This document shows, one piece after another, positions 9,205 through 18,273 of a stretch of 64,000 bases of DNA. Under the pieces are notes generated by a model that saw nothing but the letters and a program-made list of their open reading frames with translations, did no database searches and was not told the DNA's origin. The stretch's first letter is position 1; each line of letters begins with the position of its first letter. Origin of the DNA: Ensifer sp. Root278 (GTDB lineage: Bacteria; Pseudomonadota; Alphaproteobacteria; Rhizobiales; Rhizobiaceae); NCBI RefSeq assembly GCF_001429285.1, contig NZ_LMJJ01000009.1, forward strand, positions 59,067 to 123,066, in the 5' to 3' direction. A program made the translations under genes and the position numbers.

Positions 9205-10077
9205 TCAATGGGCGTGACGGGGGTCGAGCATGTCGCGAAGCGCATCGCCGACCAGGTTCCACGACAGCACGAAAAGGAAGACGGCAGCGCCGGGGAAGGC
9301 CAGCGTGTACCAGAACTGGAAGGGGTTGCCGGGCTGGCCGACGATCCAGTTGCGCGAATAGGCGATGAACTGCCCCCAGTCGGCGTAGCCTTCTTCGGTA
9401 CCGACACCGAGGAAGCTGAGCGCCGAGGCCGACAGCACCATGGAGCCGGTCGCCATCGTCGCCAGAACCAGCACCGGGAACATGGCATTCGGCAGTATAT
9501 GCAGCACGATCAGCCTGAGGTCGCTGGCGCCGTAGCTCCTCGCCGCGTGGATGTAATCCATCTCACGGATCCTCAGGATCTCGCTTCGCACGATGCGGGC
9601 ATAACTCATCCAGCCGAATGTCGTCAGCGCGATCGTGATCGGCACGATGCCCTTGCCGAGCAGCGCCGTCAGCACCATCGCCGCGATCAGGAAGGGCACT
9701 GCCATGAACACGTCGACGATGCGCATCAGCACTTCCTCGACGACCCCGCCGTAATAGGCGGCGACTGCACCGACGACCATGCCGATCAGCACCGAGATCG
9801 CGACGACCCCGAGCCCGATCTTGAATGCCGTCCGCGTGCCCCAAACGACACCGTAGAAGATGTCGTACTGGCCCTGCGTGGTGCCGAAAACGGCCTCCGG
9901 CGACGGTGGCTGCGGCGTTGCCAGGAAGCCGGCGCGCGGCGTGTCGTAGGGGGAAAGCTGGAAGCTTTGCGGCGGCGCCAGGACCGGCGCGAAAACGGCG
10001 ATCAGCACGAAGGCAAGCAGGATCACGACGCCGAACAGGGACACCGGATTTCTTGCGAGGTAACGAAGAACCTTCAT
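9205..10077 (-). CDS. Peptide ABC transporter permease, DppC type
   Basis: 290 residues, beginning 'MKVLRYLARNPVSLFGVV', with an N-terminal helix, a periplasmic stretch containing 'FGTTQGQYDIF', and the BPD_transp_1 core with the coupling motif 'EILRIREMDYIHAARSYGASD'. The ATG overlaps the stop of the upstream permease as ATGA, so the true start is 10077; the open frame extending upstream is only the opposite-frame continuation. It pairs with the DppB-type protein to form the membrane channel of the importer. Confidence 0.93.
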   Translation of the reverse strand: MKVLRYLARNPVSLFGVVILLAFVLIAVFAPVLAPPQSFQLSPYDTPRAGFLATPQPPSPEAVFGTTQGQYDIFYGVVWGTRTAFKIGLGVVAISVLIGMVVGAVAAYYGGVVEEVLMRIVDVFMAVPFLIAAMVLTALLGKGIVPITIALTTFGWMSYARIVRSEILRIREMDYIHAARSYGASDLRLIVLHILPNAMFPVLVLATMATGSMVLSASALSFLGVGTEEGYADWGQFIAYSRNWIVGQPGNPFQFWYTLAFPGAAVFLFVLSWNLVGDALRDMLDPRHAH

Positions 10078-11111
10078 TGCGTCTTCACCCTCGGATCGAG
10101 CAACGGATAGATGAGATCGACGACCAGGTTCATCAGCACCAGAACGATCGCGAAATAGAGGCCGAAGCCGAGGACGGCGGGAAAGTCGAGATTGGCGGCG
10201 GTCTTGGCGGCAAACTGGCCGAGGCCGGCGTAATCGAAGATGGTCTCGGTGATAACGACGCCACCCATCATCACGGCGAGCTCCATGCCGGCGATGGTCG
10301 CAAGCGGCAGAAGCGCGTTGCGCCGGGCGTGATGCAATTCGACGACGCGGCGCGGCAGACCCTTGGCACGCGCGGTGCGCACATAATCCTGGCGCAGCGT
10401 TTCCAGCATCGAGGTGCGCATCACCCGCGTCATGCTGGCGACGTTGACATAGGTCAGCGTGATGACGGGTGCTGCGAGGTGGCGAAGCGCATCGCCGAAG
10501 ATTGCCAGATTGCCGTTGAGCAGCGCGTCGACGGTATTGGCGCCGGTGTAGCGCACGAAGTCGCTGGAGCTGACCACCGTCTGTGCCCATTGGCTAAGCC
10601 GGCCGGGCGGGAACCAGTCGAGCGCCGAATAGAAGATCAAGAGCATCAACAGGCCGAAGACGTAGACCGGGAAGGACCAGCCGAGAATTGTGAAGATGCG
10701 GATGACGTGATCCGGCCAGCGGTTGAGATAGATGCCGGCGCGCGAACCGAGGAAGACGGCGAGCAGCAGGCAAGGAACGAAGGCGAGCACCACCAGTTCC
10801 AGCGTTGCCGGAAACAGCGACATCAGCGCCGTCGATACCGGCTGACGGGCGGTCTCCGACCAGCCGAGATTGCCGCTGAGCACACCGCCGATCCAGCGAC
10901 CGTACTGGATATAGGAGGGATCATTGAGCCCATACTGCTCGATCATCCTGCGGATGCTTTCCTGACCACCCTTGAGATAATCAGGCGACGGCGCATAGGC
11001 CGCCAGTCTCTGGGTCGGCGAAAGCGACATCTGCAGCGCAAAGATCATCAACGACAGCGCGAAGAGAACGATCGGCAGCATCATCAGTCGTCTGAGTGCG
11101 TAGTTCAGCAC
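10074..11111 (-). CDS. Peptide ABC transporter permease, DppB type
   Basis: 345 residues with the DppB pattern: first helix 'LPIVLFALSLMIFALQ', the periplasmic 'QYGLNDPSYIQYGRWIGGVLSGNLGWSE' region and the cytoplasmic coupling loop 'TSMLETLRQDYVRTARAKGLP'. It starts 78 bases after the stop of the binding-protein gene, past a strong hairpin, and overlaps the DppC gene by four bases. No ATPase follows on this strand; the matching ATPases are probably the pair at 14451-16330 on the plus strand. Confidence 0.93.
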   Translation of the reverse strand: MLNYALRRLMMLPIVLFALSLMIFALQMSLSPTQRLAAYAPSPDYLKGGQESIRRMIEQYGLNDPSYIQYGRWIGGVLSGNLGWSETARQPVSTALMSLFPATLELVVLAFVPCLLLAVFLGSRAGIYLNRWPDHVIRIFTILGWSFPVYVFGLLMLLIFYSALDWFPPGRLSQWAQTVVSSSDFVRYTGANTVDALLNGNLAIFGDALRHLAAPVITLTYVNVASMTRVMRTSMLETLRQDYVRTARAKGLPRRVVELHHARRNALLPLATIAGMELAVMMGGVVITETIFDYAGLGQFAAKTAANLDFPAVLGFGLYFAIVLVLMNLVVDLIYPLLDPRVKTQ

Positions 11112-11147
11112 GATTCACACGTTCCGATTTCAGGGAAGATGAAACAG

Positions 11148-11181
11148 GTGCGCGTCGGGCGGTTTTCCGCCCGACGCGCAC
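11148..11181 (-). terminator. Perfect 15-bp hairpin between binding-protein and permease genes
   Basis: GTGCGCGTCGGGCGG pairs perfectly with its complement across a TTTT loop, directly after the binding-protein stop at 11189. No T-tract follows in the direction of transcription. It probably stabilises the upstream mRNA and lowers read-through into the permease genes. Confidence 0.75.
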
Positions 11182-11188
11182 TAGCCAA

Positions 11189-13117
11189 TCAGTCATTGGC
11201 CTTGGTGACCGGGTAGAAGTCCCAAGCGCCGTAGAGGATCATGTTGTCGACATAACCATCGATGTTGCTGCGGGTGACGACGTAGCCGAAGTCCTCCCAG
11301 AGGAACTGGGTGGTGGCGTATTCGTAGGACATTTCCTGCAGCTTGGCGTAGATCGGCTCGCGCACTGCGGGGTCGACCGAGGCCCAGGCTTCGTCGAGCA
11401 GCGGCTTGAACTTCTCGGCCATCAGATCGCGGTAACCTTGGCCGACCATGCCGCCGACGAGACCCGTGGGCGACAGGTAGTAGCTGGCCGCACCGAGCGG
11501 GCCACCCGGGTCAGAATAGTCAGGACCCCAGCCCATCACCGTCAAGGGTGCCGCCGGCTTTTCGCGATTGTTGAGCTTGTCCGAAACGGATGCCCATGGC
11601 AGCGCCTGGATCTGCATCTTGAACTTCGGATTGATGCGCGAAAGGCCCTGCTGCAAGGCCGAGAGCGCTGCGGTCAGCTGCGGGTAGCCTTCGGTCACAT
11701 AGGCCGTGAAGGTAAAGCCGGTATCCCAGAGCTTGCCGCCGAACGCCTTCTTAAAGTATTCCTCGGCCTTGGCGGGATCGTAGCTGTAAACAGGCGAGTC
11801 CGGGCGATAGCCCATGATGCCGCGCACTGTCGGCCCGCGCGACTGCACGGTCTTGCCGAGCAGCACCTGGTTCAGCAGCGCATCGTAGTTCTGGGCATAG
11901 TTGAAGCCCTTGCGCACGTCGATGTCGGCGAAGAAGTCCGGCGGGATGCCCGCACCATCGAGCTTGCCGCTGCCGATCGCCGGATTGTCGTTGTCGTCGA
12001 GCGGCCAGGCAAAGAAGACACCGCGCGAAAACACCTTCTGCAGGCCGTCGATGACCTTGACGCCCTCGGTCTTGCTGAGCTCGTCGATGAACTCGACGGG
12101 GGCCGTGACGAAATCGGCGTCACCGGACAGAAGCTGCAGGCGCCGCGTCGTCCATTCCGGAACGGTGCGCATCACCACGCGCTCGAGCTTGGCAGGCCCC
12201 ATGAAGTAACTGTCGAAGCGCTTCAGCGTTATGCGCCGGTCGGTGCGATCCCATTCCTCGAGCATGAAGGGGCCGGTGCCGTTTTCTTCGGCGAACAGCG
12301 GATTGGCGCCGAGTTCCGGACGGTAATGGGCCTTCCAGGTGTCGCCCGAGCCATCCCAGCCGCCGACCGAGGCAACCCATTCCTTGTCAAGGACCGAGGT
12401 GCCGAAAGGCAGCGCGATCACACCAAGCGTTGCCGGAAACGACTTGGGCAGTTTCAGCGTGAGATTGTCGCCCTCGACGACGATCTGCGACGCGAGCTGA
12501 TCGTAAACCTTGCGCAGGACCTCGGGGCTGGCGTCGTTGATGGATTTGACCTCGCCTTCTGTCTCAACCCACTTGGCGATGTCGGTGTACTTGCCGGCGG
12601 TGATCACTTCGGTGATCGCGTTCGACATCCACGACTGCCCCTGAAGGATGGCGCGCAACAGCGAATAGCGCACGTCCTCGGGCGTGATCTGGCCGTAGCC
12701 CGGCTCGATCGTCGCCTTCTGCGCGTCCGTCAACTTGTCGTAATATTCCCAGGTGACTTTGCCGTCGGCACCCTTGATCCCGACTTTGTGGGCGAACACG
12801 CCCTTGCGGATCGGGAAGGTGTAGCTGATGGAGCCATCCGCGCCTTGCTTGATGAGACCGTTCTCCAGCGACGGCACCTCTGTCGAGAGCGACGGCACGA
12901 ACTCTGAAATCTTCGAGCCGTTGAAGTTCAATAGACGGCTGTAGATATTGAGCGAGCCGTAGGAGCTCGGCGTGTTGGCGATATAGGCCGGGTCGAACGA
13001 CTGGATGTCGTCGGTCCACATGAAGACGAAAGTGCCGGGGTTCTTGGTCTCGGCCATAGCGGGCGCAGCCGCGATGCCGAGCCCCAGGCAGAGGGCTAGG
13101 GCTAAGGTGCGTTTCAT
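11189..13117 (-). CDS. Peptide-type ABC transporter substrate-binding protein (family 5)
   Basis: This 642-residue periplasmic protein starts MKRTLALALCLGLG with cleavage after 'AMA'. The mature protein is longer than typical DppA (about 530) and has the family-5 layout with 'GTFVFMWTDDIQSFDPAYIANT' near the start (first twenty residues of the motif region) and 'FNYAQNYDALLNQVL' late. A GGGA lies nine bases upstream of the chosen ATG. It heads the minus-strand operon (two permeases, serine hydrolase, BioF-like enzyme, D-aminopeptidase) and is divergent from a HypT-like LysR gene. The enzymes point to a peptide or amino-acid conjugate, perhaps with D-residues, as ligand. Confidence 0.93.
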   Translation of the reverse strand: MKRTLALALCLGLGIAAAPAMAETKNPGTFVFMWTDDIQSFDPAYIANTPSSYGSLNIYSRLLNFNGSKISEFVPSLSTEVPSLENGLIKQGADGSISYTFPIRKGVFAHKVGIKGADGKVTWEYYDKLTDAQKATIEPGYGQITPEDVRYSLLRAILQGQSWMSNAITEVITAGKYTDIAKWVETEGEVKSINDASPEVLRKVYDQLASQIVVEGDNLTLKLPKSFPATLGVIALPFGTSVLDKEWVASVGGWDGSGDTWKAHYRPELGANPLFAEENGTGPFMLEEWDRTDRRITLKRFDSYFMGPAKLERVVMRTVPEWTTRRLQLLSGDADFVTAPVEFIDELSKTEGVKVIDGLQKVFSRGVFFAWPLDDNDNPAIGSGKLDGAGIPPDFFADIDVRKGFNYAQNYDALLNQVLLGKTVQSRGPTVRGIMGYRPDSPVYSYDPAKAEEYFKKAFGGKLWDTGFTFTAYVTEGYPQLTAALSALQQGLSRINPKFKMQIQALPWASVSDKLNNREKPAAPLTVMGWGPDYSDPGGPLGAASYYLSPTGLVGGMVGQGYRDLMAEKFKPLLDEAWASVDPAVREPIYAKLQEMSYEYATTQFLWEDFGYVVTRSNIDGYVDNMILYGAWDFYPVTKAND

Positions 13118-13181
13118 CGTTGTTCCCATTTGGTGGAGGCGGAAGTTTTTCTTCTCGTTATGGGAGAGGCTAGAAGAGCCC

Positions 13182-13222
13182 TTGCACGTCTGTCCAATGT
13201 GTAATTAGGATAGACTATGCAA
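13182..13222. promoter_or_regulatory. Long inverted repeat in divergent promoter (probable LysR operator)
   Basis: The left arm TTGCACGTCTGTCC (13182-13195) and right arm GGATAGACTATGCAA (13208-13222) are near-perfect mirror images around a 12-base AT-rich centre. The site lies 20-60 bases upstream of the LysR start at 13242 and about 65-105 bases upstream of the importer operon start at 13117. This matches the usual autoregulatory layout of LysR systems. Confidence 0.6.
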
Positions 13223-13241
13223 AACACGCATGAGGGCCAGC

Positions 13242-14195
13242 ATGGAACTGCAATGGCTTGAAGATTTTCTGGAAATTGCCGCGACAAGGAATTTCTCGAC
13301 GGCGGCGACTGCACGCAACATTTCCCAGCCCGCCTTTAGTCGGCGCATCAAATCGCTTGAGAACTGGATCGGCGCCGATCTCATCGACCGCAGCACCTAT
13401 CCCGTGCAATTGACGCGGGCCGGCACGATGTTCCTGCCGGGCTGCCAACGCCTCGTGCGCGAGGCCTACCGGCTGCGCACCGATTGTCGCAATGTCGCCG
13501 GCGAGAGCTCGGCCATGCTGACGTTTACTTCGCTGCATACGCTGGCGATGTATTTCTTCCCGAAATGGATCGGCTCGCCGCTGATCTCGCGCTTGCCCCT
13601 TCGCACCAGCATGCATGCCGCCGACTTCCTTGAAAGCATCGATCACCTTTGCTCGGGCCAGTGCGATTTTGCCATCACCTATGTGCATCCCGATGGCCCG
13701 CCGGTACTGGAAGGCGGCCCGTTCGAATCCCTGCAGATCGGCAAGGACCGGCTCATCCTGGTGTCGGGAACCGACGAAAATGGCCGCCCGCTGTTCGACA
13801 TCGACGTGCCCGAAAGCACGGAAATCCCCTACCTCGCATATTCCTGGAGCGACGGCTACATCGGCAAGCTGGCGACCTTGATCCAGTCGCGCTGGCGTCG
13901 CCCGCTCAATCTCAGCACCGTCTACCAGTCGGGTCTCGCCGACGGCCTGAAGCACATGGCCGTCGCCGGGCGCGGTGTCGCCTGGCTGCCGCAGATCTGC
14001 GTGGCGGAAGCGATGCGGCAGGGCCGCCTTGCCCAGATCGGCGGGCCACAGATGTCACTCGAAATGGAAATCCGGATCTTCAGGCGCGCCGGTCCCGGCA
14101 GTCCTGACAGCGATGGGTTGTGGCAGCATCTGAAACAGTGCGCGGCGCTGCCGCAGTACAAAAGTGGCTTCGATGTCGATATCGACGCCGCCTAG
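13242..14195 (+). CDS. LysR-family transcriptional regulator, HypT/YjiE-like
   Basis: 317 residues beginning 'MELQWLEDFLEIAATRNFST', with the helix-turn-helix near residues 15-40 and the same C-terminal signature as the regulator at 4232 ('GVAWLPQICVAEAM'). A GAGGG five bases upstream fixes the ATG at 13242 over the upstream in-frame start at 13230. It lies between the divergent halves of the importer/catabolic locus, with a long dyad in its promoter. It is the likely regulator of both the minus-strand operon and the plus-strand ATPase operon. The effector is unknown; HypT of E. coli responds to hypochlorite, but that need not hold here. Confidence 0.92.
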   Translation: MELQWLEDFLEIAATRNFSTAATARNISQPAFSRRIKSLENWIGADLIDRSTYPVQLTRAGTMFLPGCQRLVREAYRLRTDCRNVAGESSAMLTFTSLHTLAMYFFPKWIGSPLISRLPLRTSMHAADFLESIDHLCSGQCDFAITYVHPDGPPVLEGGPFESLQIGKDRLILVSGTDENGRPLFDIDVPESTEIPYLAYSWSDGYIGKLATLIQSRWRRPLNLSTVYQSGLADGLKHMAVAGRGVAWLPQICVAEAMRQGRLAQIGGPQMSLEMEIRIFRRAGPGSPDSDGLWQHLKQCAALPQYKSGFDVDIDAA

Positions 14196-14450
14196 AGCGT
14201 CGTGGCGCCCAAAGGCAGCGGATCGCCGGCTATGCGAAGACAGGCGATGCAATGCACGAAACGCATAGTTTTGCCTGCCACATTCGTGACACATTGATTT
14301 CACTCGGTTTTGTGGCATAGGCGGAAGGTCGTGGTGCAGCGCGGTCCGGCCTCACCGGGACGACCCTGCCATTCAACCATATTGACAGGATGCAACCTCG
14401 TTGCGAGACCTGAGGGCGCAACGTCCCCTCGCAATCGGGTCCATGTGCTG

Positions 14451-15377
14451 ATGCCCCTGTCCAAATCCGCAACACCTGAGCTGCCCGAGGATGTCATCCT
14501 TTCTGTGGAAGACCTTGAAGTCTGTTTCGCCGCCCACACCCGCGCCGAGCTGCGCGCGGTACGCGGCGTCTCCTTTCGCATAGCGCGCGGCGAGACCGTC
14601 GCGCTGGTCGGCGAATCCGGGTCCGGAAAATCGGTCACGGCCATGACGATCATGCGGCTGACCGAGTATGACGGTGCGACCATCACCGGCGGGCGAGTGC
14701 TGATGCGATTGAAGGACGGCACGGTCGCCGACCTCGCCAAACTCTCGGAAAAGCGCGTCGAAGCTCTTCGCGGCGCGGACATCTCGATCGTGTTCCAGGA
14801 TCCGATGTCGAGCCTAAACCCGGTCTTCACCGTCGGCGACCAGATCGCCGAGGCGGTGATCCATCACCAGGGCAAGACGCCGGAGGAAGCGCGCCAGGTC
14901 GCGCTCAACACCCTCAAACTGGTCCGCGTGCCCGATGCGGAGCGCCGGCTCGACCAATATCCGCACCAGCTTTCCGGCGGCATGCGCCAGCGCGTCATGA
15001 TCGCGATTGCCCTTGCCTGCCGCCCATCGCTGATGATCCTCGACGAGCCGACGACCGCGCTCGACGTGACCATTCAGGCGCAGATCCTCGATCTCGTTCG
15101 TGCCCTGCAGCGCGAAATCGGTATGTCAGTGCTGTTCATCACCCACGACATGGGCGTCGTCGCCGAAGTCGCCGACCGCGTCTGCGTCATGCTCAAGGGC
15201 GAAATCGTCGAAACCGGCTCGGTCTACGATATTTTCGCCAAACCGAAGCATGCCTATACACGCGCCCTGATTTCCGCCGTGCCACGCCTCGGCAGCATGG
15301 CCGACAAGGATGCGCCGGAAAAATTCCCGCTGCTGGTGTTTGAACCGGAGCAGCAACTCGCGGAGGCGACAGAATGA
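14451..15377 (+). CDS. Peptide ABC transporter ATP-binding protein, DppD type
   Basis: 308 residues with a Walker A 'GESGSGKS', the oligopeptide-type 'VFQDPMSSLNPVFTVGDQI', signature 'LSGGMRQR' and Walker B 'LMILDEPTTALD'. The start at 14451 is chosen because the preceding 47 residues of the open frame show no family similarity. Its last four bases overlap the start of the DppF-type gene (ATGA), so the two ATPases are translationally coupled. They probably energise the permeases encoded at 9205-11111 on the opposite strand, which lack their own ATPases. Confidence 0.92.
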   Translation: MPLSKSATPELPEDVILSVEDLEVCFAAHTRAELRAVRGVSFRIARGETVALVGESGSGKSVTAMTIMRLTEYDGATITGGRVLMRLKDGTVADLAKLSEKRVEALRGADISIVFQDPMSSLNPVFTVGDQIAEAVIHHQGKTPEEARQVALNTLKLVRVPDAERRLDQYPHQLSGGMRQRVMIAIALACRPSLMILDEPTTALDVTIQAQILDLVRALQREIGMSVLFITHDMGVVAEVADRVCVMLKGEIVETGSVYDIFAKPKHAYTRALISAVPRLGSMADKDAPEKFPLLVFEPEQQLAEATE

Positions 15378-16330
15378 ACGCGTCTGCGCAAATGACGGAC
15401 GCCCGGCGCCCTCTCGTCTCGGTGCGCAACCTGGTCACGCGCTTCGACTTGAAGGCGGGGCTGTTCGGCCACGTCTCCGGCCGGGTGCATGCGGTGGAGA
15501 ACGTCACCTTCGATATCTTTCCGGGCGAAACCCTGGCGCTGGTCGGTGAATCCGGTTGCGGCAAGTCGACGGTTGCCCGCTCGATCATGCAGCTCGATCG
15601 ACCACGGTCGGGCTCTATCCGCTTCGATGGAACCGAGCTGATCGGCGCGCCGCGCCCCGTCCTCGCGAGATTTCGCCGCGAAGCCCAGATGGTCTTCCAG
15701 GATCCTTTCTCCTCGCTCAACCCGCGCATGACGATCGAGCAGTCGCTGATGGATCCGATGCGGGTTCACAAGCTGGGCTCGACGGAGGTCATACGCGCCC
15801 GCGCCGCCGAGCTTCTGGCTAAGGTCGAGCTTTCGCCCGAGCACCTAGAGCGCTATCCGCATGCGTTTTCCGGCGGCCAGCGCCAGCGCATCTGTATCGC
15901 CCGCGCGCTCGCGCTCAACCCGCGTCTCATTGTCGCCGACGAGGCCGTCGCCTCGCTCGACGTGACGATCCAGGCGCAGGTCATCAACCTTCTCATGGAC
16001 CTGCAGCGCGAAATGCAGATCGCCCTGCTGTTTATCAGCCACGATATGGCCGTGGTCGAACGCATCGCCCACCGCGTCGCCGTCATGTATCTCGGCGAGA
16101 TCGTCGAGATCGGCGATCGCCGCTCGGTATTTGGCAACCCGCAGCACCCCTATACCCGCAAGCTGCTATCGACCGTTCCGATCGCTGACCCGACACGCCG
16201 CCCGGAAGGACGCCAGCCGATGTCCGACGAAATCCCGAGTGCGGTGCGTGCGCCGGACTTCGTGCCGCGCGAACTGCCGATGCGGCAGATCTCATCGACC
16301 CATTACGTGCGGCAGGTCGCAACCGGCTGA
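15374..16330 (+). CDS. Peptide ABC transporter ATP-binding protein, DppF type
   Basis: 318 residues. It carries Walker A 'GESGCGKST', 'MVFQDPFSSLNPRMT', signature 'FSGGQRQR' and Walker B 'IVADEAVASLD' (alanine where serine is common). The oligopeptide/dipeptide C-terminal segment follows 'GNPQHPYTRKLL'. It overlaps the DppD-type gene by four bases and is followed 41 bases later by the D-amino-acid enzyme gene, so all three likely form one transcript. Confidence 0.93.
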   Translation: MNASAQMTDARRPLVSVRNLVTRFDLKAGLFGHVSGRVHAVENVTFDIFPGETLALVGESGCGKSTVARSIMQLDRPRSGSIRFDGTELIGAPRPVLARFRREAQMVFQDPFSSLNPRMTIEQSLMDPMRVHKLGSTEVIRARAAELLAKVELSPEHLERYPHAFSGGQRQRICIARALALNPRLIVADEAVASLDVTIQAQVINLLMDLQREMQIALLFISHDMAVVERIAHRVAVMYLGEIVEIGDRRSVFGNPQHPYTRKLLSTVPIADPTRRPEGRQPMSDEIPSAVRAPDFVPRELPMRQISSTHYVRQVATG

Positions 16331-16371
16331 CAACGGCCGCAATTTCCCGTTCCAGATCAGAGTAACCCAAC

Positions 16372-17598
16372 ATGAGCACTTCCGAAGTGACGCAATCGGC
16401 TGCGAGCGCGGCCGGCATGGCGTCGGCAGACATCGACAACGGCGCAAACGAGGTGAAGGCCGAGGGCTTCCTGCGTCCAACGGCTGCCGAGCAACCGACG
16501 CCCTATATCGAAGTCGACGAGAGACGGCTTACGCGCAACGTCAAGGGCATGCAGCAGCGCGCCGACGCGGCCGGCGTCACGATGTTTCCGCATGTGAAGA
16601 CGCACAAGAGCCTCTACATCGCACGACAGCAGCTCGAGGCAGGCGCCCGCGGCATAACCGCATCCAAGCCCAGCGAGGCACTGATCTTCGCCGAAGCCGG
16701 GATTCCGTCGATCATCCTCGCCTATCCCATCGTCCGCGCCGCGTCACTCGATCGCCTGCTGCCTGTGGTAAAGGCACGGGGCGCCGAGCTGCGTACGATT
16801 GCGGCGAGCGAAACGGGTGTCGATGCGCTGTCGGAAGCCGCCAACCGACACGGCGTCGAGATCGGCGTGTTCCTCAAGGTCGACGTTGGCCTCGGTCGCG
16901 TCGGCCTCAAACCCAATGGTCCTGCAGCGCTCGATTTGTGCGCAAGGATCGCCGCCACCGACGGCCTGCGTTTTGCCGGCCTGCTTTCGCACGCCGGACA
17001 TGCCTACGCGGCTTCCCAACCGCACGCCCTCAACAAAATCGCCCGCGATGAGGCGACAGACCTCGCCAGTCTCGCCGACCGGATTCGGCAACGCGGAATC
17101 GCGGTCGACTGCATTTCCGTCGGCGCGACGCCGACTTGCCAGGGCGCGCCGCTGCCCCAGGAGGTCGACTGTATCCGGCCTGGCAATTACGTCTTTCTGG
17201 ACGGCACCGCGCTCCGGCTTGGTATCTGCTCTGCCGACGACCTCGCGCTTTGCGTGGTCGCCCGCGTCGTTGCCTCCAACGACATGCACTTCGTCATTGA
17301 CGCCGGCTCGAAGTCCATGAGCTCCGATCGCGGCGCGCATGGCATGGGTGGTGCAGGCTTCGGCACTGTCGTCAGCGCCGAAGGCGACGGCGAAACCGGT
17401 ATGTGGACACTCGAACGACTGTCCGAAGAGCATGGTTTCGTTCCCTTCTCGGGACGTCCCTTGCCGCTCGGCAGCCGCGTGCGTGTGTTCCCCAACCACT
17501 CCTGCGCCTCAATCGCCAACTTTGACAATTTCGTCCTAAGTCGCGTCGATGGTACCGCGCTCAGCCTGCCCGTGGATGCCCGCAGCGGCCAGACTTGA
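16372..17598 (+). CDS. D-threonine aldolase / D-serine dehydratase-like PLP enzyme (fold type III)
   Basis: A 408-residue protein with an alanine-racemase-type N-terminal barrel and a D-serine-dehydratase-like C-terminal domain. The Schiff-base lysine is K76 in 'PHVKTHKS'. The metal-binding pair of this family is present as H376-x-C378 in 'PNHSCAS'. Characterised relatives cleave D-threonine or other D-3-hydroxy amino acids, or deaminate D-serine. It follows the two peptide-importer ATPases. Together with the M55 D-aminopeptidase and the S12 hydrolase nearby, it supports catabolism of peptides containing D-residues. The first ~40 residues are non-conserved, and an internal start cannot be excluded. 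Confidence 0.88.
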   Translation: MSTSEVTQSAASAAGMASADIDNGANEVKAEGFLRPTAAEQPTPYIEVDERRLTRNVKGMQQRADAAGVTMFPHVKTHKSLYIARQQLEAGARGITASKPSEALIFAEAGIPSIILAYPIVRAASLDRLLPVVKARGAELRTIAASETGVDALSEAANRHGVEIGVFLKVDVGLGRVGLKPNGPAALDLCARIAATDGLRFAGLLSHAGHAYAASQPHALNKIARDEATDLASLADRIRQRGIAVDCISVGATPTCQGAPLPQEVDCIRPGNYVFLDGTALRLGICSADDLALCVVARVVASNDMHFVIDAGSKSMSSDRGAHGMGGAGFGTVVSAEGDGETGMWTLERLSEEHGFVPFSGRPLPLGSRVRVFPNHSCASIANFDNFVLSRVDGTALSLPVDARSGQT

Positions 17599-17782
17599 CG
17601 AGCGTCACCGGCTTTACCAATCTCAACTCTCTCTCCCTCGCACTCCGGCTCCGCCTGCACATCGCCGGGAACCGTCCTCGTCTTGCAGCGTTTCTCGTTC
17701 CACCGGTGCGTTCAGACGCCGGACCGCACGAGAGAACCTGGATGGTACAGATCACAGGTTAGAGCAGAGGGTAAAAGACGAT

Positions 17783-18049
17783 ATGGGTTTGGTGCAACTC
17801 GGCCGGGCTCGCCTTGCGCTGGTGCTTCCACGGCATCGCGAACTCCTGCGCATGACAAAGAACCAACAGCTCTATGACCTTTACGAGGCCTATGCGCGCG
17901 AGTCGATGACCCTCGACAATCTGTTGCGGGAATTTCCGCGCCGCGAGAAGCAGGTATCCGAACATCAGCAAATCTGCCTGGACCTGCAGGCCGAAGTGGT
18001 AACGCTGCTGACGCGGCTTGCAGAGCCGCTCAAGCCCGGAGCGTTGTAG
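17783..18049 (+). CDS. Small hypothetical protein
   Basis: An 88-residue frame whose C-terminal 65 residues (from an internal ATG at 17852) look like a real soluble helical protein, rich in Leu, Glu and Arg. An AGAGGG lies about 12 bases before the ATG at 17783, while none lies before 17852. No family recognised. It stands alone between the D-amino-acid operon and msrA. Confidence 0.45.
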   Translation: MGLVQLGRARLALVLPRHRELLRMTKNQQLYDLYEAYARESMTLDNLLREFPRREKQVSEHQQICLDLQAEVVTLLTRLAEPLKPGAL

Positions 18050-18273
18050 CATTCGGCCGCGACAGCCCCGGAGGCACCGTGCCCGACGCTTAACGCTTTT
18101 AAGCGACCCGGAAATAGTCTGTCCCAACTTCCAGAGCCTCAGCTCGGAATTCGCCCCGAAGACCTCCTGATCTGAGCAAAACGAGTTCCTATATTACAGT
18201 TCCGTCGCCGACGGTTCATTCCCCGTGAGCGGAGATGAGACCAGGGCGTATTTATCAACCGGAGGAATTCTGG

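Noticed and set aside
11096..12907. 603-codon open frame on the plus strand
   Set aside because: It is the antisense shadow of the binding-protein gene at 11189-13117; composition is Arg/Gly/Asp-rich and there is no ribosome site or family pattern.
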